Assembly (NCBI RefSeq): GCF_006384975.1
Contig: NZ_CP021645.1
Location: 3,748,001 to 3,812,000, forward strand
Direction: 5' to 3'
DNA length: 64,000 nucleotides
From: Pseudomonas oryzihabitans
GTDB lineage: Bacteria > Pseudomonadota > Gammaproteobacteria > Pseudomonadales > Pseudomonadaceae
Under the pieces are notes generated by a model, which did no database searches, was not told the DNA's origin, and worked only from the letters and a program-made list of their open reading frames with translations. Below, piece after piece: positions 45,662-54,369 of the stretch (positions are counted from its first letter, which is position 1; the number at the start of each line of letters is the position of its first letter). The position numbers and the translations under genes were made by a program.

Positions 45662-48600
45662 TCATTTGCCACGAGCAAACCCCAACCATGGATGCCAACG
45701 CCAGGGCCGATCCGTCAGGGTGCCGCTGTCGTTGCGGTCGCAGTCGAGGCTGAGGCGGCCATAGCGCTGGGCACAGGCGCGCAGGCTGAGGCCTTGGCGT
45801 TCGGCCAGGGCGTGCAGTTCGGCTTCGTAGCCGGTATGGCCCCAGCTGTGGACGCGGGCGCCCAGGCTGAGGCGCATGTCCGTCTTGAGGTTACCCACCG
45901 GCCGCCAGGTGCCGTCCTCTTCGTCGCGTTGGAAGGTGAAGGGCGGTTCGTCGTCCAGGTCCGGCAGCAGGGCATAGTCGAGCTGGGGCTGTCGCTTGCG
46001 GAAGGGTTGGGCCTTTTGCAGCAGGCCGGTGAGGGCGGCTGGGCTTTGCCACCAGAGCGGTGCCGTATAGGCGGTCTTGCTGGCGCCTTCGCCCAGTAGC
46101 TCGGCGCGTAGCCGGGCGTGTTCCAGATCCACCAGGCGAGTCGTGGGTTGCAGGGCGGTGGCCTCCTGGATACGGGGCGCGGCATCGATGGCGAAGCCAG
46201 GGGAGGGCAGCAAGGCGTGCAGGTCATGGCTGGCCAGGCGCCAGGCCTTGGCCTCGAAGCCGGGGCGCTCGAAGGCGGGAGCGATCCCTTGTAGCGCCTT
46301 GAGGTTGTGCGAGAGCAGATAGAGGTTGTCCGCTGTGCAGGCGCAGGGGCGATGGCGGCGGATGCGGCCGGCCAGTTGGATGATGGAGCGCATGGACGAT
46401 GGCTCGACGATGGCCCAATCGTAGTCGTGATCGCGGCCCACCTCGGCCACTGGCGAGGCGAGCACCACGAACAGGTGATCGGCTTCCGGGTAGCGGGCAA
46501 GAGACTCGCGGACCACGGGGTGCGCGAATACCGCCTGGGGATCATGGCGGCGCAGCAGGGTATCCAGCTGGCGTTCGATGGCCGAGCGCAGCAGCAGTGG
46601 AAAGCGCGAGTGATAGACGCACAGATGCAGGCGCGTGCCCGTGGGTGCATCCAGGGCGTGGAGTGCCTGGGCCAATTCGATCAGCGGATCGATGTTGGCC
46701 ATTCGCAGCAGCCCGAAGCTGACGCGTCGACCGTCGGCGGCCGGGCTGTGATGGTGCTGGTGCAACTCGCTCATCCAGCCGGGCAACTGGGCGGCCAGTT
46801 CGGTACAGAGGGCGCCGCGTGCGCGGCTGCTGGCTTCGAGGGGTTGGATGCGCGCCCGGCGCCGCACGGGCTGCTGCCCCAGGGCCGCCAGGCGCCGGTC
46901 GATGAAGGCCGCGTGTTGGTGGGCGAAGGCGTCGCCGTCCGCTTCCTGGGCGCTACTGCAGCCGAATTCGTCGAACCAGGCGCAGCAGATGGCGGCCGAG
47001 GTGCCCGGTTCGCCGCGATGTTGGCGATAGGCGGCGCGGCCGGCGGCATAGGCTTCGAACAGGCCGCGCACCAGGGCCGGTGGCAGGGTGGCCGAGGACA
47101 GCAGCACGCGGCTGCCGAGCAGGCCGGCCCAGTGCACCAGGCGGGTCAGGGCCGGCAGGTCGGCCAGGTCGAAGTCGTCCGGTTCGTCCAGCACCAGGTC
47201 GGCGGTGAGCAGGCGCAGCATGGGCGCGATCTGCCGGCCGCCGCGGATGCTTTCGCAAGCTGGCATGAGGTGGTCGAGGGTACAGACCAGCACGGGCGCG
47301 CTGACCAGCCGGTGCGTCGGCGGATCGTGCTGTAGCCACTCCTTGAGCGGGCCGTCTTCCAGGTTGGCCGCGTAATGGACGTGGCTGTTGTCCAGCAGGG
47401 CGGCGGCCGACTCACTGCCTTGCGCGGCGGCGCGCCGCTCCTGGGCGTCCAGCTCGAACAGCTCGCGCACCGCTGGGCCGCCGACGCGGATGGCCAGGTC
47501 GTCCTCGTCCAGGCCGAGCTGTTGCCGATAGGCCTCGCCGGTCTGCAGGGTGAGGGTGCGCAGGCCGAGGGCGATGCTGAAGCGGGCACCGCGCTGCGGA
47601 TCGGCCAGGGCATAGAGGATGCGACCGTTGGCGAGGGTCTTGCCGCAGCCGGTGGAGGCCAGGTTGACGCCGAAGAAGCCCTGCCGGGCCGCGGTGTCGC
47701 GCAGGCCGCTGGCCAGGTCGAAGGCGCGGTCCTGCCAGCGGAAGCGTTCCTCGGTGGCGCGGCGCTTGAAGCCCTTGTGCCGGGCGATGCGCGGCAGGCT
47801 ACGTTCCAGGCGCGGCAACAGGCCAGCGATGCGCCGGGCGCCCTGGGCGACTCCGAGCAGGTGTTCGTCGAGGCGCTGCTTGAGGCGCCCGTCGCGGTCG
47901 GTGTTGGCGTAGGCGGGAAAGTCCGCCTCGCCCAGGCGCGGCTGGCTGGGCAGGCTCGAATAGTGGTGGTCGGCGAGCATCAGCACCAGGCGCGACAGAT
48001 GCAGGAGATAGGGATCAGTCAGCAGGCGCTCGGCACCCGACAGCAGGCCCGGCCGTGCGAGTAGGGCCTGGGCACAGGCCGCGCTACGCCGGCGCCAGGC
48101 AGCGCTGACGAAGGGCAGGTGGCCCGCCGGAAATTGCCAGCAGGCCGCTTGCTCGGCCGGCGTCGCATCGCTACGGGCGCCGCACCAGTCGGCCGTGATC
48201 GGAATGGGTAGCCGCTTCACACCGGGCGTTGGCAGCGATTGAGTGCCGAGGGGCAGGCGATGGTGGCTGACGATCAACCAGCCGATCGCCTGGGCCAGGG
48301 GCGGTAGGTGTTGCTGGATGAAAGGGCCGGGCTGGGGCTGATGATCCGCCCGCAGCCGGGTGAGCCAATCCTCGGTGGGGCCGTCGGCCAGGCGTTGCAG
48401 CCAGTCCGCATCCCGGCTGCCGCTGCCGACGAAGGCTTCGAACAGGCGCAGCGATACCCACTCGTGGCGGTAGGCGTCGGCCAGGGGGCCCTTGCCGCGC
48501 AGCTTGGCCTGGAAGGCGGCGTTGGCCTTGCCGATGTCATGGAACAGGGCCGCCATTTGCGCCAGCAGCTTGATGTCCTCGCCGCTGTGCCAGTCGTTCT

Positions 48601-48907
48601 CGCCGTCCCGGCGCAGCACGTCGCGGCGGGTGGTGTTGGTCGGTACCGCGCCCTGGTCATTGAAGCGGCTGGCGTCGCCGACGATCCACAGCAGTTCGCT
48701 GTGATCGCGGCCCCGGATCCAGTGACAGGCCACGGCGGTGTTGCGGCGGGCGGTCTTCTTCAGCAGCTTGCGCAGGGTGTCCAGGCCGGCCTGGGTGATG
48801 GGCGTCTGCCAGGTACGTTCGCCGCGACGCTCGGCGAACTGGTCGAGGATGCGCCGGCTTTCCACCAGGGCGCGCTTGTCGCACTGGCTGATGAGCAGGA
48901 CGTTCAC
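45662..48907 (-). CDS. cas3: Type I-F Cas2-3 fusion: adaptation subunit, HD nuclease and helicase
   Basis: This 1081-residue protein starts at a GTG (MNVLLISQCDKRALVESRRI). Residues 1 to about 95 form the Cas2 domain. An HD nuclease domain follows, with FHDIGKA at about 122-128. SF2 helicase motifs are STGCGKTLAN (Walker A) and LVLDEPDDF (motif II), then LSSATLPPALV and an arginine-finger region QLAGRIRRHR. It degrades targeted DNA after Csy binding and, with Cas1, integrates spacers. The GTG overlaps the cas1 stop (GTGA). The Cas2 fusion defines subtype I-F1. Confidence 0.97.
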   Translation of the reverse strand: MNVLLISQCDKRALVESRRILDQFAERRGERTWQTPITQAGLDTLRKLLKKTARRNTAVACHWIRGRDHSELLWIVGDASRFNDQGAVPTNTTRRDVLRRDGENDWHSGEDIKLLAQMAALFHDIGKANAAFQAKLRGKGPLADAYRHEWVSLRLFEAFVGSGSRDADWLQRLADGPTEDWLTRLRADHQPQPGPFIQQHLPPLAQAIGWLIVSHHRLPLGTQSLPTPGVKRLPIPITADWCGARSDATPAEQAACWQFPAGHLPFVSAAWRRRSAACAQALLARPGLLSGAERLLTDPYLLHLSRLVLMLADHHYSSLPSQPRLGEADFPAYANTDRDGRLKQRLDEHLLGVAQGARRIAGLLPRLERSLPRIARHKGFKRRATEERFRWQDRAFDLASGLRDTAARQGFFGVNLASTGCGKTLANGRILYALADPQRGARFSIALGLRTLTLQTGEAYRQQLGLDEDDLAIRVGGPAVRELFELDAQERRAAAQGSESAAALLDNSHVHYAANLEDGPLKEWLQHDPPTHRLVSAPVLVCTLDHLMPACESIRGGRQIAPMLRLLTADLVLDEPDDFDLADLPALTRLVHWAGLLGSRVLLSSATLPPALVRGLFEAYAAGRAAYRQHRGEPGTSAAICCAWFDEFGCSSAQEADGDAFAHQHAAFIDRRLAALGQQPVRRRARIQPLEASSRARGALCTELAAQLPGWMSELHQHHHSPAADGRRVSFGLLRMANIDPLIELAQALHALDAPTGTRLHLCVYHSRFPLLLRSAIERQLDTLLRRHDPQAVFAHPVVRESLARYPEADHLFVVLASPVAEVGRDHDYDWAIVEPSSMRSIIQLAGRIRRHRPCACTADNLYLLSHNLKALQGIAPAFERPGFEAKAWRLASHDLHALLPSPGFAIDAAPRIQEATALQPTTRLVDLEHARLRAELLGEGASKTAYTAPLWWQSPAALTGLLQKAQPFRKRQPQLDYALLPDLDDEPPFTFQRDEEDGTWRPVGNLKTDMRLSLGARVHSWGHTGYEAELHALAERQGLSLRACAQRYGRLSLDCDRNDSGTLTDRPWRWHPWLGFARGK

Positions 48908-49872
48908 GCGCCGATCTCCTCGGCCACCGCCTTCAGGGTGTCGATCATGAAGTCCAGGGCCTCGCCGCGGGTCAGGCGCTCCAGGCAGGCCTGGCGGAAC
49001 TCCTGTTCCTCGTCGCCGCGCACGGCGCTGACGAAGGCCTGGGGCAGGATGCTGGCGTCCTTGACCAGATCGGCCACATCGAACACCAGACCGCCGCGGC
49101 GGGTCTTGCCGTGCAGCACCGCCAGGCCATGGGGCAGGCCGAGCACCCAGGTGGCGCTGGCGGCCAGGCCGTAGGCCAGGTAGTTGCCATGGTCGAGGAA
49201 GCGATTGGCCGGGTCGCTGCCGGAGCCGTGCTTGGCGCGGGTGAAGTCGCCATAGCCGACGGCCCGTGCCGCCAGGGCATAAAGCTGCTTGCTCAGGCGG
49301 GCTTCCTCGGTGAGCAGGAAGGTGTTGTCGGGCGCTGCCTGGATGGCGTTGCGCGATGCGGCCAGGGCCGCTTCCAAGGCCGCCGGATCGATCTGGAAGC
49401 CGGCCTCCTGCAGGGCACGCTCCTGCAGCCAGCCCAGGCGAATCCGCTCCAGGCGCGCCAGTTGGAAGGCCTTGGCCGCGGCCAGCCGCTTGGCTTCGTC
49501 GAACCAGAAGCCGACCCAGCGTTGCAGGTACTCGGTGGGGCGGTACTCGCTCTGGGGCGAAAACCAGGCCACTTCCACATCCATCTCGTTGGCCGAATAC
49601 AGCGGCGTGCCGCCACCGCCGCAGAAACCCACCAGCACACCCGCCCGAGCCAGCTCGCGCATCGCCGCCTGGGTGATGGAAGTCCCTGTGCCGAGCAGCA
49701 GGGTAGTGGTATTGGCGATGGGAATGTTCCAGTACAGCGACTGCTGGCCCGCCTCGGTCACGTACTCCACCCGGCCGCCGTTCACCAGCACGCGGCAGTG
49801 CTGCAGGTAGTAGAGATTGGCGCGCTTGGAATGCAGGATCGACTTGAGATCGGAAGGGCTGAAATCGTCCAT
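48904..49872 (-). CDS. cas1: CRISPR-associated integrase Cas1, type I-F
   Basis: The 322-residue protein starts MDDFSPSDLKSILHSKRANL. The metal ligands are the Glu in LTEEARLSKQLY, the His in LPHGLAVLHGKTR and the Asp in FDVADLVKDAS. Together with Cas2-3 it inserts new spacers at the leader-proximal repeat. It heads the cas operon and is divergent from array 3; the shared 194-bp region is both its promoter and the array 3 leader. Confidence 0.97.
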   Translation of the reverse strand: MDDFSPSDLKSILHSKRANLYYLQHCRVLVNGGRVEYVTEAGQQSLYWNIPIANTTTLLLGTGTSITQAAMRELARAGVLVGFCGGGGTPLYSANEMDVEVAWFSPQSEYRPTEYLQRWVGFWFDEAKRLAAAKAFQLARLERIRLGWLQERALQEAGFQIDPAALEAALAASRNAIQAAPDNTFLLTEEARLSKQLYALAARAVGYGDFTRAKHGSGSDPANRFLDHGNYLAYGLAASATWVLGLPHGLAVLHGKTRRGGLVFDVADLVKDASILPQAFVSAVRGDEEQEFRQACLERLTRGEALDFMIDTLKAVAEEIGA

Positions 49873-49936
49873 GACAGCGTCCTTGATGTCGGTGGCGGGC
49901 TGGCCGTCATCTTGGCGTGGCGGGTGGCTGGGCGGA

Positions 49937-50066
49937 ACCCTTTTTTTGCGGCGCTTGGTGGGGCCTTTGAAATCAAGGGGTTAGGGGAGGGGATAAAAAG
50001 AGGGTCAGGCGGCGAAAAAGCGGGTGGAAAGCTGTTGTATCAAGGGGTTGGGCGGGAAATACTCTA
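49937..50066 (+). promoter_or_regulatory. Leader of CRISPR array 3 and cas1 upstream region
   Basis: IHF consensus TATCAAGGGGTTG (50038-50050) lies 16 bp before the first repeat and AATCAAGGGGTTA (49971-49983) lies 67 bp further out. ACCCTTTTTTT (49937-49947) and AAAAAGAGGGT (49995-50005) flank the distal site, as in the other two leaders. TCTA directly precedes the repeat in all three. Confidence 0.8.
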
Positions 50067-50936
50067 GTTCACTGCCGTGTAGGCAGCTTAGAAAAGTGGC
50101 AATGCCCGCTTGCCGAGGCTCCAGAAGTTCACTGCCGTGTAGGCAGCTTAGAAAGCAGAGCGTGAGCCCGCCACGCCGGCTGGCAAGTTCACTGCCGTGT
50201 AGGCAGCTTAGAAAAGGCCGGGGTCCTTGCGGTACCAGGGATCAATGTTCACTGCCGTGTAGGCAGCTTAGAAATGGGCGGACATCGCGTCGGGATCGAC
50301 GAAGCCGTTCACTGCCGTGTAGGCAGCTTAGAAATCGATGCGGCCGTCCTCATGCACAGAGATCTCGTTCACTGCCGTGTAGGCAGCTTAGAAAACCAGG
50401 TTTCCCCCGGCAGTATCTGGCCGTGAGTTCACTGCCGTGTAGGCAGCTTAGAAAAACACCGGGGACCAGTCGGCAGCGACCAACACCGTTCACTGCCGTG
50501 TAGGCAGCTTAGAAAAGGCGCTGGAGATCGACCTGCCACAGCAGTCCGTTCACTGCCGTATAGGCAGCTTAGAAAAGCAACACCGGCTACCGCTCGGCGG
50601 CCAGCAAGTTCACTGCCGTATAGGCAGCCTAGAAATTGTAGATCAGGCCGTCGATGGGCTGGGCCTCAGTTCACTGCCGTATAGGCAGCTTAGAAAATGG
50701 ATCAGCAACGTAAGGGCTTCGGCGTCTTGTTCACTGCCGCGTAGGCAGCTTAGAAATCAACGCCGAGCAGTTGAAGGCGTTGCAAGACGTTCACTGCCGC
50801 GTAGGCGGCTTAGAAAATGGCCCGGCTGTTCTGGCGCGTCATCGACGGGTTCACTGCCGCGTAGGCAGCTTAGAAATTGCAGAACTCCCCAAGCAGCCGC
50901 GCCACTCCGTTCACTGCCGCATAGGCAGTCCGAATA
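50067..50936 (+). CRISPR. CRISPR array 3, type I-F, 15 repeats / 14 spacers
   Basis: 28-bp repeats begin at 50067, 50127, 50187, 50247, 50307, 50367, 50427, 50488, 50548, 50608, 50669, 50729, 50789 and 50849. A degenerate trailer lies at 50909-50936. Spacers are 32 bp, two of 33. Loop variants are ordered: GTGT in repeats 1-8, GTAT in 9-11, GCGT in 12-14, GCAT in 15. Transcription is rightward, away from cas1. Several spacers read through as coding (for example MARLFWRVIDG), as expected of phage gene fragments. Confidence 0.98.
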
Positions 50937-51008
50937 GTCCGCTTGCGAGCCAGTCGTCTCGACCGGCTTCCCTGCAATGCCACGGCCCGTGGCCGTTCCA
51001 CGTGAAAC

Positions 51009-51767
51009 CTACCCCCTACCCACATACGGCATCTTGGTCGCCATCACAGTCAGGGTCTGGACGTTGGCATCCAGCGGCAGACTGGCCATGTAGCGGACGG
51101 CGTCGGCCACGTGTTTGACATCCATGCGCGGCTCCACCGCGGTGCTGCCATCGGCCTGCAGGACACCATTGGCCATGCGCTCGGTCATCTCGGTGGCGGC
51201 GTTGCCGATGTCGATCTGGCCGCAGGCGATGTCGAAGGTGCGGCCGTCCAGGGCCAGGGCCTTGGTCAGGCCGGCGACGGCGTGCTTGGTGGCGGTGTAG
51301 GGCGCGCTGAAGGGTCTTGGCGTATGGGCGGAGATGGAGCCGTTGTTGATGATGCGGCCGCCGCGGGGCGACTGTTCGCGCATCAGGGCGAAGGCCGCGC
51401 GGCTGCAGAGGAAGACGCCGGTGAGGTTGGTGTTGACCGCCCGGTGCCAGGCGTCCAGCTCCAGTTCGTCGATGGACACCGCCGGGGCGCCGACGCCGGC
51501 GTTGTTGAACAGCAGGTCGAGGCGGCCGTAGGTGGCGCGGATGCGGTCGAAGAGCGCCTCGACGCTGGCGGCATCGGTGACGTCGCAAGGGACCGCCAGG
51601 GCTTCGCCGCCCTGCTGGCGGGCTGCTTCCGCCAGGGCTGCCAGGGGCTCGGCACGGCGGGCGGCGAGGACCACGCGGAAGCCGTCCTGCAGCAGGCCGA
51701 GGGCGACGGCGCGACCGATACCCTGGGAGGCACCGGTGACGAGGGCGATGGGGCGAGCGGTGGTCAT
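51009..51767 (-). CDS. Short-chain dehydrogenase/reductase
   Basis: This 252-residue SDR begins [20 protein letters not shown], with the NAD(P) motif TGASQGIG. It continues with NNAG near residue 87, a Ser in NNGSISAHT and the catalytic YTATK near 157. [10 protein letters not shown] after strand 2 suggests NADP(H) preference. Substrate unknown. The ATG at 51767 has AAGGACCAGCC upstream; the extension to 51854 is not used. It lies just past the array 3 trailer. Confidence 0.9.
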   Translation of the reverse strand: MTTARPIALVTGASQGIGRAVALGLLQDGFRVVLAARRAEPLAALAEAARQQGGEALAVPCDVTDAASVEALFDRIRATYGRLDLLFNNAGVGAPAVSIDELELDAWHRAVNTNLTGVFLCSRAAFALMREQSPRGGRIINNGSISAHTPRPFSAPYTATKHAVAGLTKALALDGRTFDIACGQIDIGNAATEMTERMANGVLQADGSTAVEPRMDVKHVADAVRYMASLPLDANVQTLTVMATKMPYVGRG

Positions 51768-51845
51768 GGCTGGTCCTTGGAGGCCGGGAGGATGCCCAAG
51801 GCTAGCAGGTCGTGGTGATACAGACAGTCGCCTAGTGCGTGGGGC

Positions 51846-52180
51846 GGCCCTCACCCTAGCCCTCTCCCAGAGGGCGAGGGGATGGCTGGGTGGTTTGGGG
51901 AGGATTTGTAGGCAGCCGGTGGGTGCGGAGCTGGGTGGCCCTCACCCTAGCCCTCTCCCAGAGGGAGAGGGGATGGTTAGGTGGTTTGGGGAGGGTTTGT
52001 AGTCAGGCGATGGGTGCGGAGCTGGGCGGCCCTCACCCTAGCCCTCTCTCGGAGGGAGAGAGGATGGTTTGGGGGATAGGGATCGTGGCCAGACGGTGGC
52101 TAGGTCACTGCGAGCCGTCACCCGGTCCTCCCAGGGGATGGTTAGGTGTTCAAGGTAAGGTTTGTAACCGGCCGGCGACT
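51846..52180. repeat. 91-bp tandem repeat, three copies plus a degenerate fourth
   Basis: Copies start at 51846, 51937 and 52028 (exact period 91 bp). Each begins GGCCCTCACCCTAGCCCTCT and includes an inverted CCCTCTCCC/GGGAGAGGG-type hairpin. The third diverges after about 45 bp, and a partial copy (GGGGATGGTTAGGTG) sits near 52135. The gap 51768-52248 shows no gene. It resembles known CCCTCACCC intergenic repeats of gamma-proteobacteria. Confidence 0.8.
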
Positions 52181-52248
52181 ATGGTGTCGTCAGCATTCTT
52201 CCTGGCGGCAGCGTGAGGTAATGGCCACAAGAATGAGGCTCGACCGGC

Positions 52249-52884
52249 TCACCGCAGGGCGAAGTCGGGCGGCACCAGGATCACCTGGCCGGATGGTCGC
52301 TCCCTCAGCCGGGTGAGATAGGCATCCAGACGTGGCCAGGCGGCCAGCCAGCGTGGCTCCGGCAGTCGTTCCAGGTAGTCCAGCATGGGTGCCAGCAGGG
52401 CATCGGCCAGCCCGAAGTCGGGCGTGCAGAGAAAGGCGTCTTCGCCCAGTTGGCGGTCGAGCACCGCCAGGGTCGCGCTGACCTCGGCGGCGGCGCGGTC
52501 ATGCTCTTCTGCCGTGAAGTGCGGATCGGGGCGGGGCCCGGCGACGCGTAGCAGGTAGCGGCGGATCAGGCGGCTATCCACGGTGGTGAGCAGGGCGCTG
52601 GTCCAGGCGTCTTGCTCGGGATCGTCGAGGGGGTCGGCAGTGGGTAGCAGGTGCCGGCCGAGGTAATGGCAGATGGCGAGCGTCTCGAAGATGCGGTGCT
52701 CACCGTGCAGCAGCACCGGCACCTGACCGAAGGGATGCAGCGCCAGATGGGCTTCGCTGCGCCAGGCGATCGGTTGGCCGGCGGGCGCGAGGCCACAAGG
52801 GAGGTCCAGCCCCCGTTCCAGACTGTAGAGCCGCACGCTGCGTACCAGGCTGCTGAAGGCGGGACCGAAGAGATAGGGCGTCAT
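52249..52884 (-). CDS. Glutathione S-transferase family protein
   Basis: The 211-residue cytoplasmic protein has a thioredoxin-like N-terminal domain (MTPYLFGPAFSSLVRSVRLY; HPFGQVPVLLHGEHRIFETLAICHYL with the cis-Pro VPVL and Glu-Thr GSH-contact pair). A helical C-terminal domain follows (FLCTPDFGLADALLAPML). Substrate unknown. It is divergent from the TetR gene with a perfect palindrome between them, suggesting induction by a ligand of that repressor. Confidence 0.88.
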   Translation of the reverse strand: MTPYLFGPAFSSLVRSVRLYSLERGLDLPCGLAPAGQPIAWRSEAHLALHPFGQVPVLLHGEHRIFETLAICHYLGRHLLPTADPLDDPEQDAWTSALLTTVDSRLIRRYLLRVAGPRPDPHFTAEEHDRAAAEVSATLAVLDRQLGEDAFLCTPDFGLADALLAPMLDYLERLPEPRWLAAWPRLDAYLTRLRERPSGQVILVPPDFALR

Positions 52885-52930
52885 GGTTCAGGCTCCTTGC
52901 AAAGAAGCCTGCATGCTGGCAAAGGGGACC

Positions 52931-52948
52931 TTATGTTCAAGAACATAA
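52931..52948. promoter_or_regulatory. Perfect palindrome between the GST and TetR genes, candidate operator
   Basis: TTATGTTCAAGAACATAA is fully symmetric (8-bp arms, AA/TT centre), 13 bp before the TetR ATG and 46 bp from the GST ATG. It probably binds the TetR protein and controls both genes. Confidence 0.7.
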
Positions 52949-52960
52949 TCTGGAGTCCCC

Positions 52961-53551
52961 ATGGCCTGGCCCCTCGATCAACGCGAGCAGACGCGTCAGC
53001 GCATCCTCGATAGCGCCGCCCGCCTGTTCGCCCTGAAAGGCTTCGACGCCGTCGGCCTCGACGACCTGATGGCCGATGCCGGCCTGACGCGCGGTGCCTT
53101 CTATCATCACTTTCGTACCAAGACCGACGTCTACGACCAGGCCATCGGTCACGCCGCCCGGGTGGGCAGCGCCCGGCTCGACAGCCTGGGTGGCGCAGGC
53201 CTGAGCCACTTGATCGAGCACTATCTCAGTCGCGAGCATGCCGAAGGCGAGTCACTGCGCTGTCCGCTGGCCTTCCTGGCGGCAGACGTGACTCACCGAG
53301 AGGCCGCCATTCGCGGCAGCTATACCCGCTTCTTCGAGCGTTTCGTGCAGCGCCTGGAGCGTGATCTGCCAGGGCACTCGGCGCAACGCCGCCGCCGGGC
53401 GCTGCAACTGGCCACCACCCTGATCGGCGGCGTGGCCCTGGCGCGGGCGCTGGATGACGAGGATCTTGCCGAGGAGCTTTTGGCGGCCTGCCGCCAGAGC
53501 GGTCAGGGACTCCTGGCCGAGGACGAGGATTTGGCAGGCTCGGCCGGCTAG
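52961..53551 (+). CDS. TetR/AcrR family regulator
   Basis: The 196-residue repressor has an N-terminal HTH (residues about 10-55: RQRILDSAARLFALKGFDAV, LMADAGLTRGAFYHHFRTKT) and a C-terminal ligand/dimer domain. That domain contains LRCPLAFLAADV, with a Cys typical of the TetR_C subgroup that regulates electrophile or xenobiotic genes. Divergence from the GST gene supports detoxification control. TGGAGTCCCC precedes the ATG. Confidence 0.9.
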   Translation: MAWPLDQREQTRQRILDSAARLFALKGFDAVGLDDLMADAGLTRGAFYHHFRTKTDVYDQAIGHAARVGSARLDSLGGAGLSHLIEHYLSREHAEGESLRCPLAFLAADVTHREAAIRGSYTRFFERFVQRLERDLPGHSAQRRRRALQLATTLIGGVALARALDDEDLAEELLAACRQSGQGLLAEDEDLAGSAG

Positions 53552-53589
53552 GGGACACTGGCGTCCCCCCCTGTCCGCCGAGGTAACCC

Positions 53590-54078
53590 ATGCTTATCCG
53601 TCCGCTCGAAGCCGCCGATTTTGACCAGGTCTGGCCGCTCATCCAGCAAGTCGTGCAGGCGCAGGAGACCTATGCCTACGCTCCCGACATGACCCGCGAG
53701 GAGGCCTGGCGCCTCTGGGTAGAGATGCCGCGAGCGACCTACGTCGCCGAGCGCGAGGGGCAGATCCTTGGCAGCTACTACCTCAAGGCCAACGCCATGG
53801 GCCCGGGCGACCACGTCTGCAACTGCGGCTACATGGTCGCCCCCGCCGCCCGCGGCCAGGGCGTGGCCGGTGCCCTCTGCGAGCACTCGCTGCAGGTGGC
53901 GCGCGAGCTGGGCTTCCTGGCGATGCAATTCAACTCGGTGGTGGCGAGCAACAGCGTGGCGGTACGGCTGTGGCAGAAACACGGCTTCCAGATCGTCGGC
54001 ACCCTGCCCAAGGCCTATCGGCATGGGAGCCTGGGACTAGTGGATTGCTATGTGATGTATCGGTGGCTTGGTGAATAA
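53590..54078 (+). CDS. GNAT family N-acetyltransferase
   Basis: The 162-residue enzyme starts MLIRPLEAADFDQVWPLIQQ. The acetyl-CoA motif A is CGYMVAPAARGQGVAGALCEHSL near residue 78, and motif B is VASNSVAVRLWQKHGFQIVG near 117. Acceptor unknown. It follows the TetR gene by 38 bp and may be co-transcribed. CCGAGGTAACCC lies before the ATG. Confidence 0.9.
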   Translation: MLIRPLEAADFDQVWPLIQQVVQAQETYAYAPDMTREEAWRLWVEMPRATYVAEREGQILGSYYLKANAMGPGDHVCNCGYMVAPAARGQGVAGALCEHSLQVARELGFLAMQFNSVVASNSVAVRLWQKHGFQIVGTLPKAYRHGSLGLVDCYVMYRWLGE

Positions 54079-54369
54079 TTATAGTTAAAATCTATTGAAA
54101 TTCCTCATTAGGTGTCTTTTTTTCGAGTCGTAAAAATGGCGAAGTCAGAACCGGCGACAATTTTTGGACAAGCTGTAATTACTGAATTAGAGCGATGTTG
54201 ATTTGAAAAGAAACTTGGAGTGAGTCTTAAGAAAGCACCTTTCATCATCATTTAGGTGCCGTCTGTCACTAGAAATAAGTTGTTACTATTTGACAATTGA
54301 TTGAGTAGATTTATCGTTCCTCCCGCGTATTCGGCATCGGCTAGGCCAATATCTGGTCAGGGAACGATC
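54079..54369 (+). promoter_or_regulatory. AT-rich upstream region of the tpsB-tpsA genes
   Basis: About 290 bp without a gene, markedly AT-rich. It has a hairpin GCACCT-N13-AGGTGC (54235-54259) and a TTGACA -35-like box (54290-54295) ahead of the transporter gene. The composition suggests a silenced or foreign-derived promoter region; no -10 box could be fixed with confidence. Confidence 0.45.
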
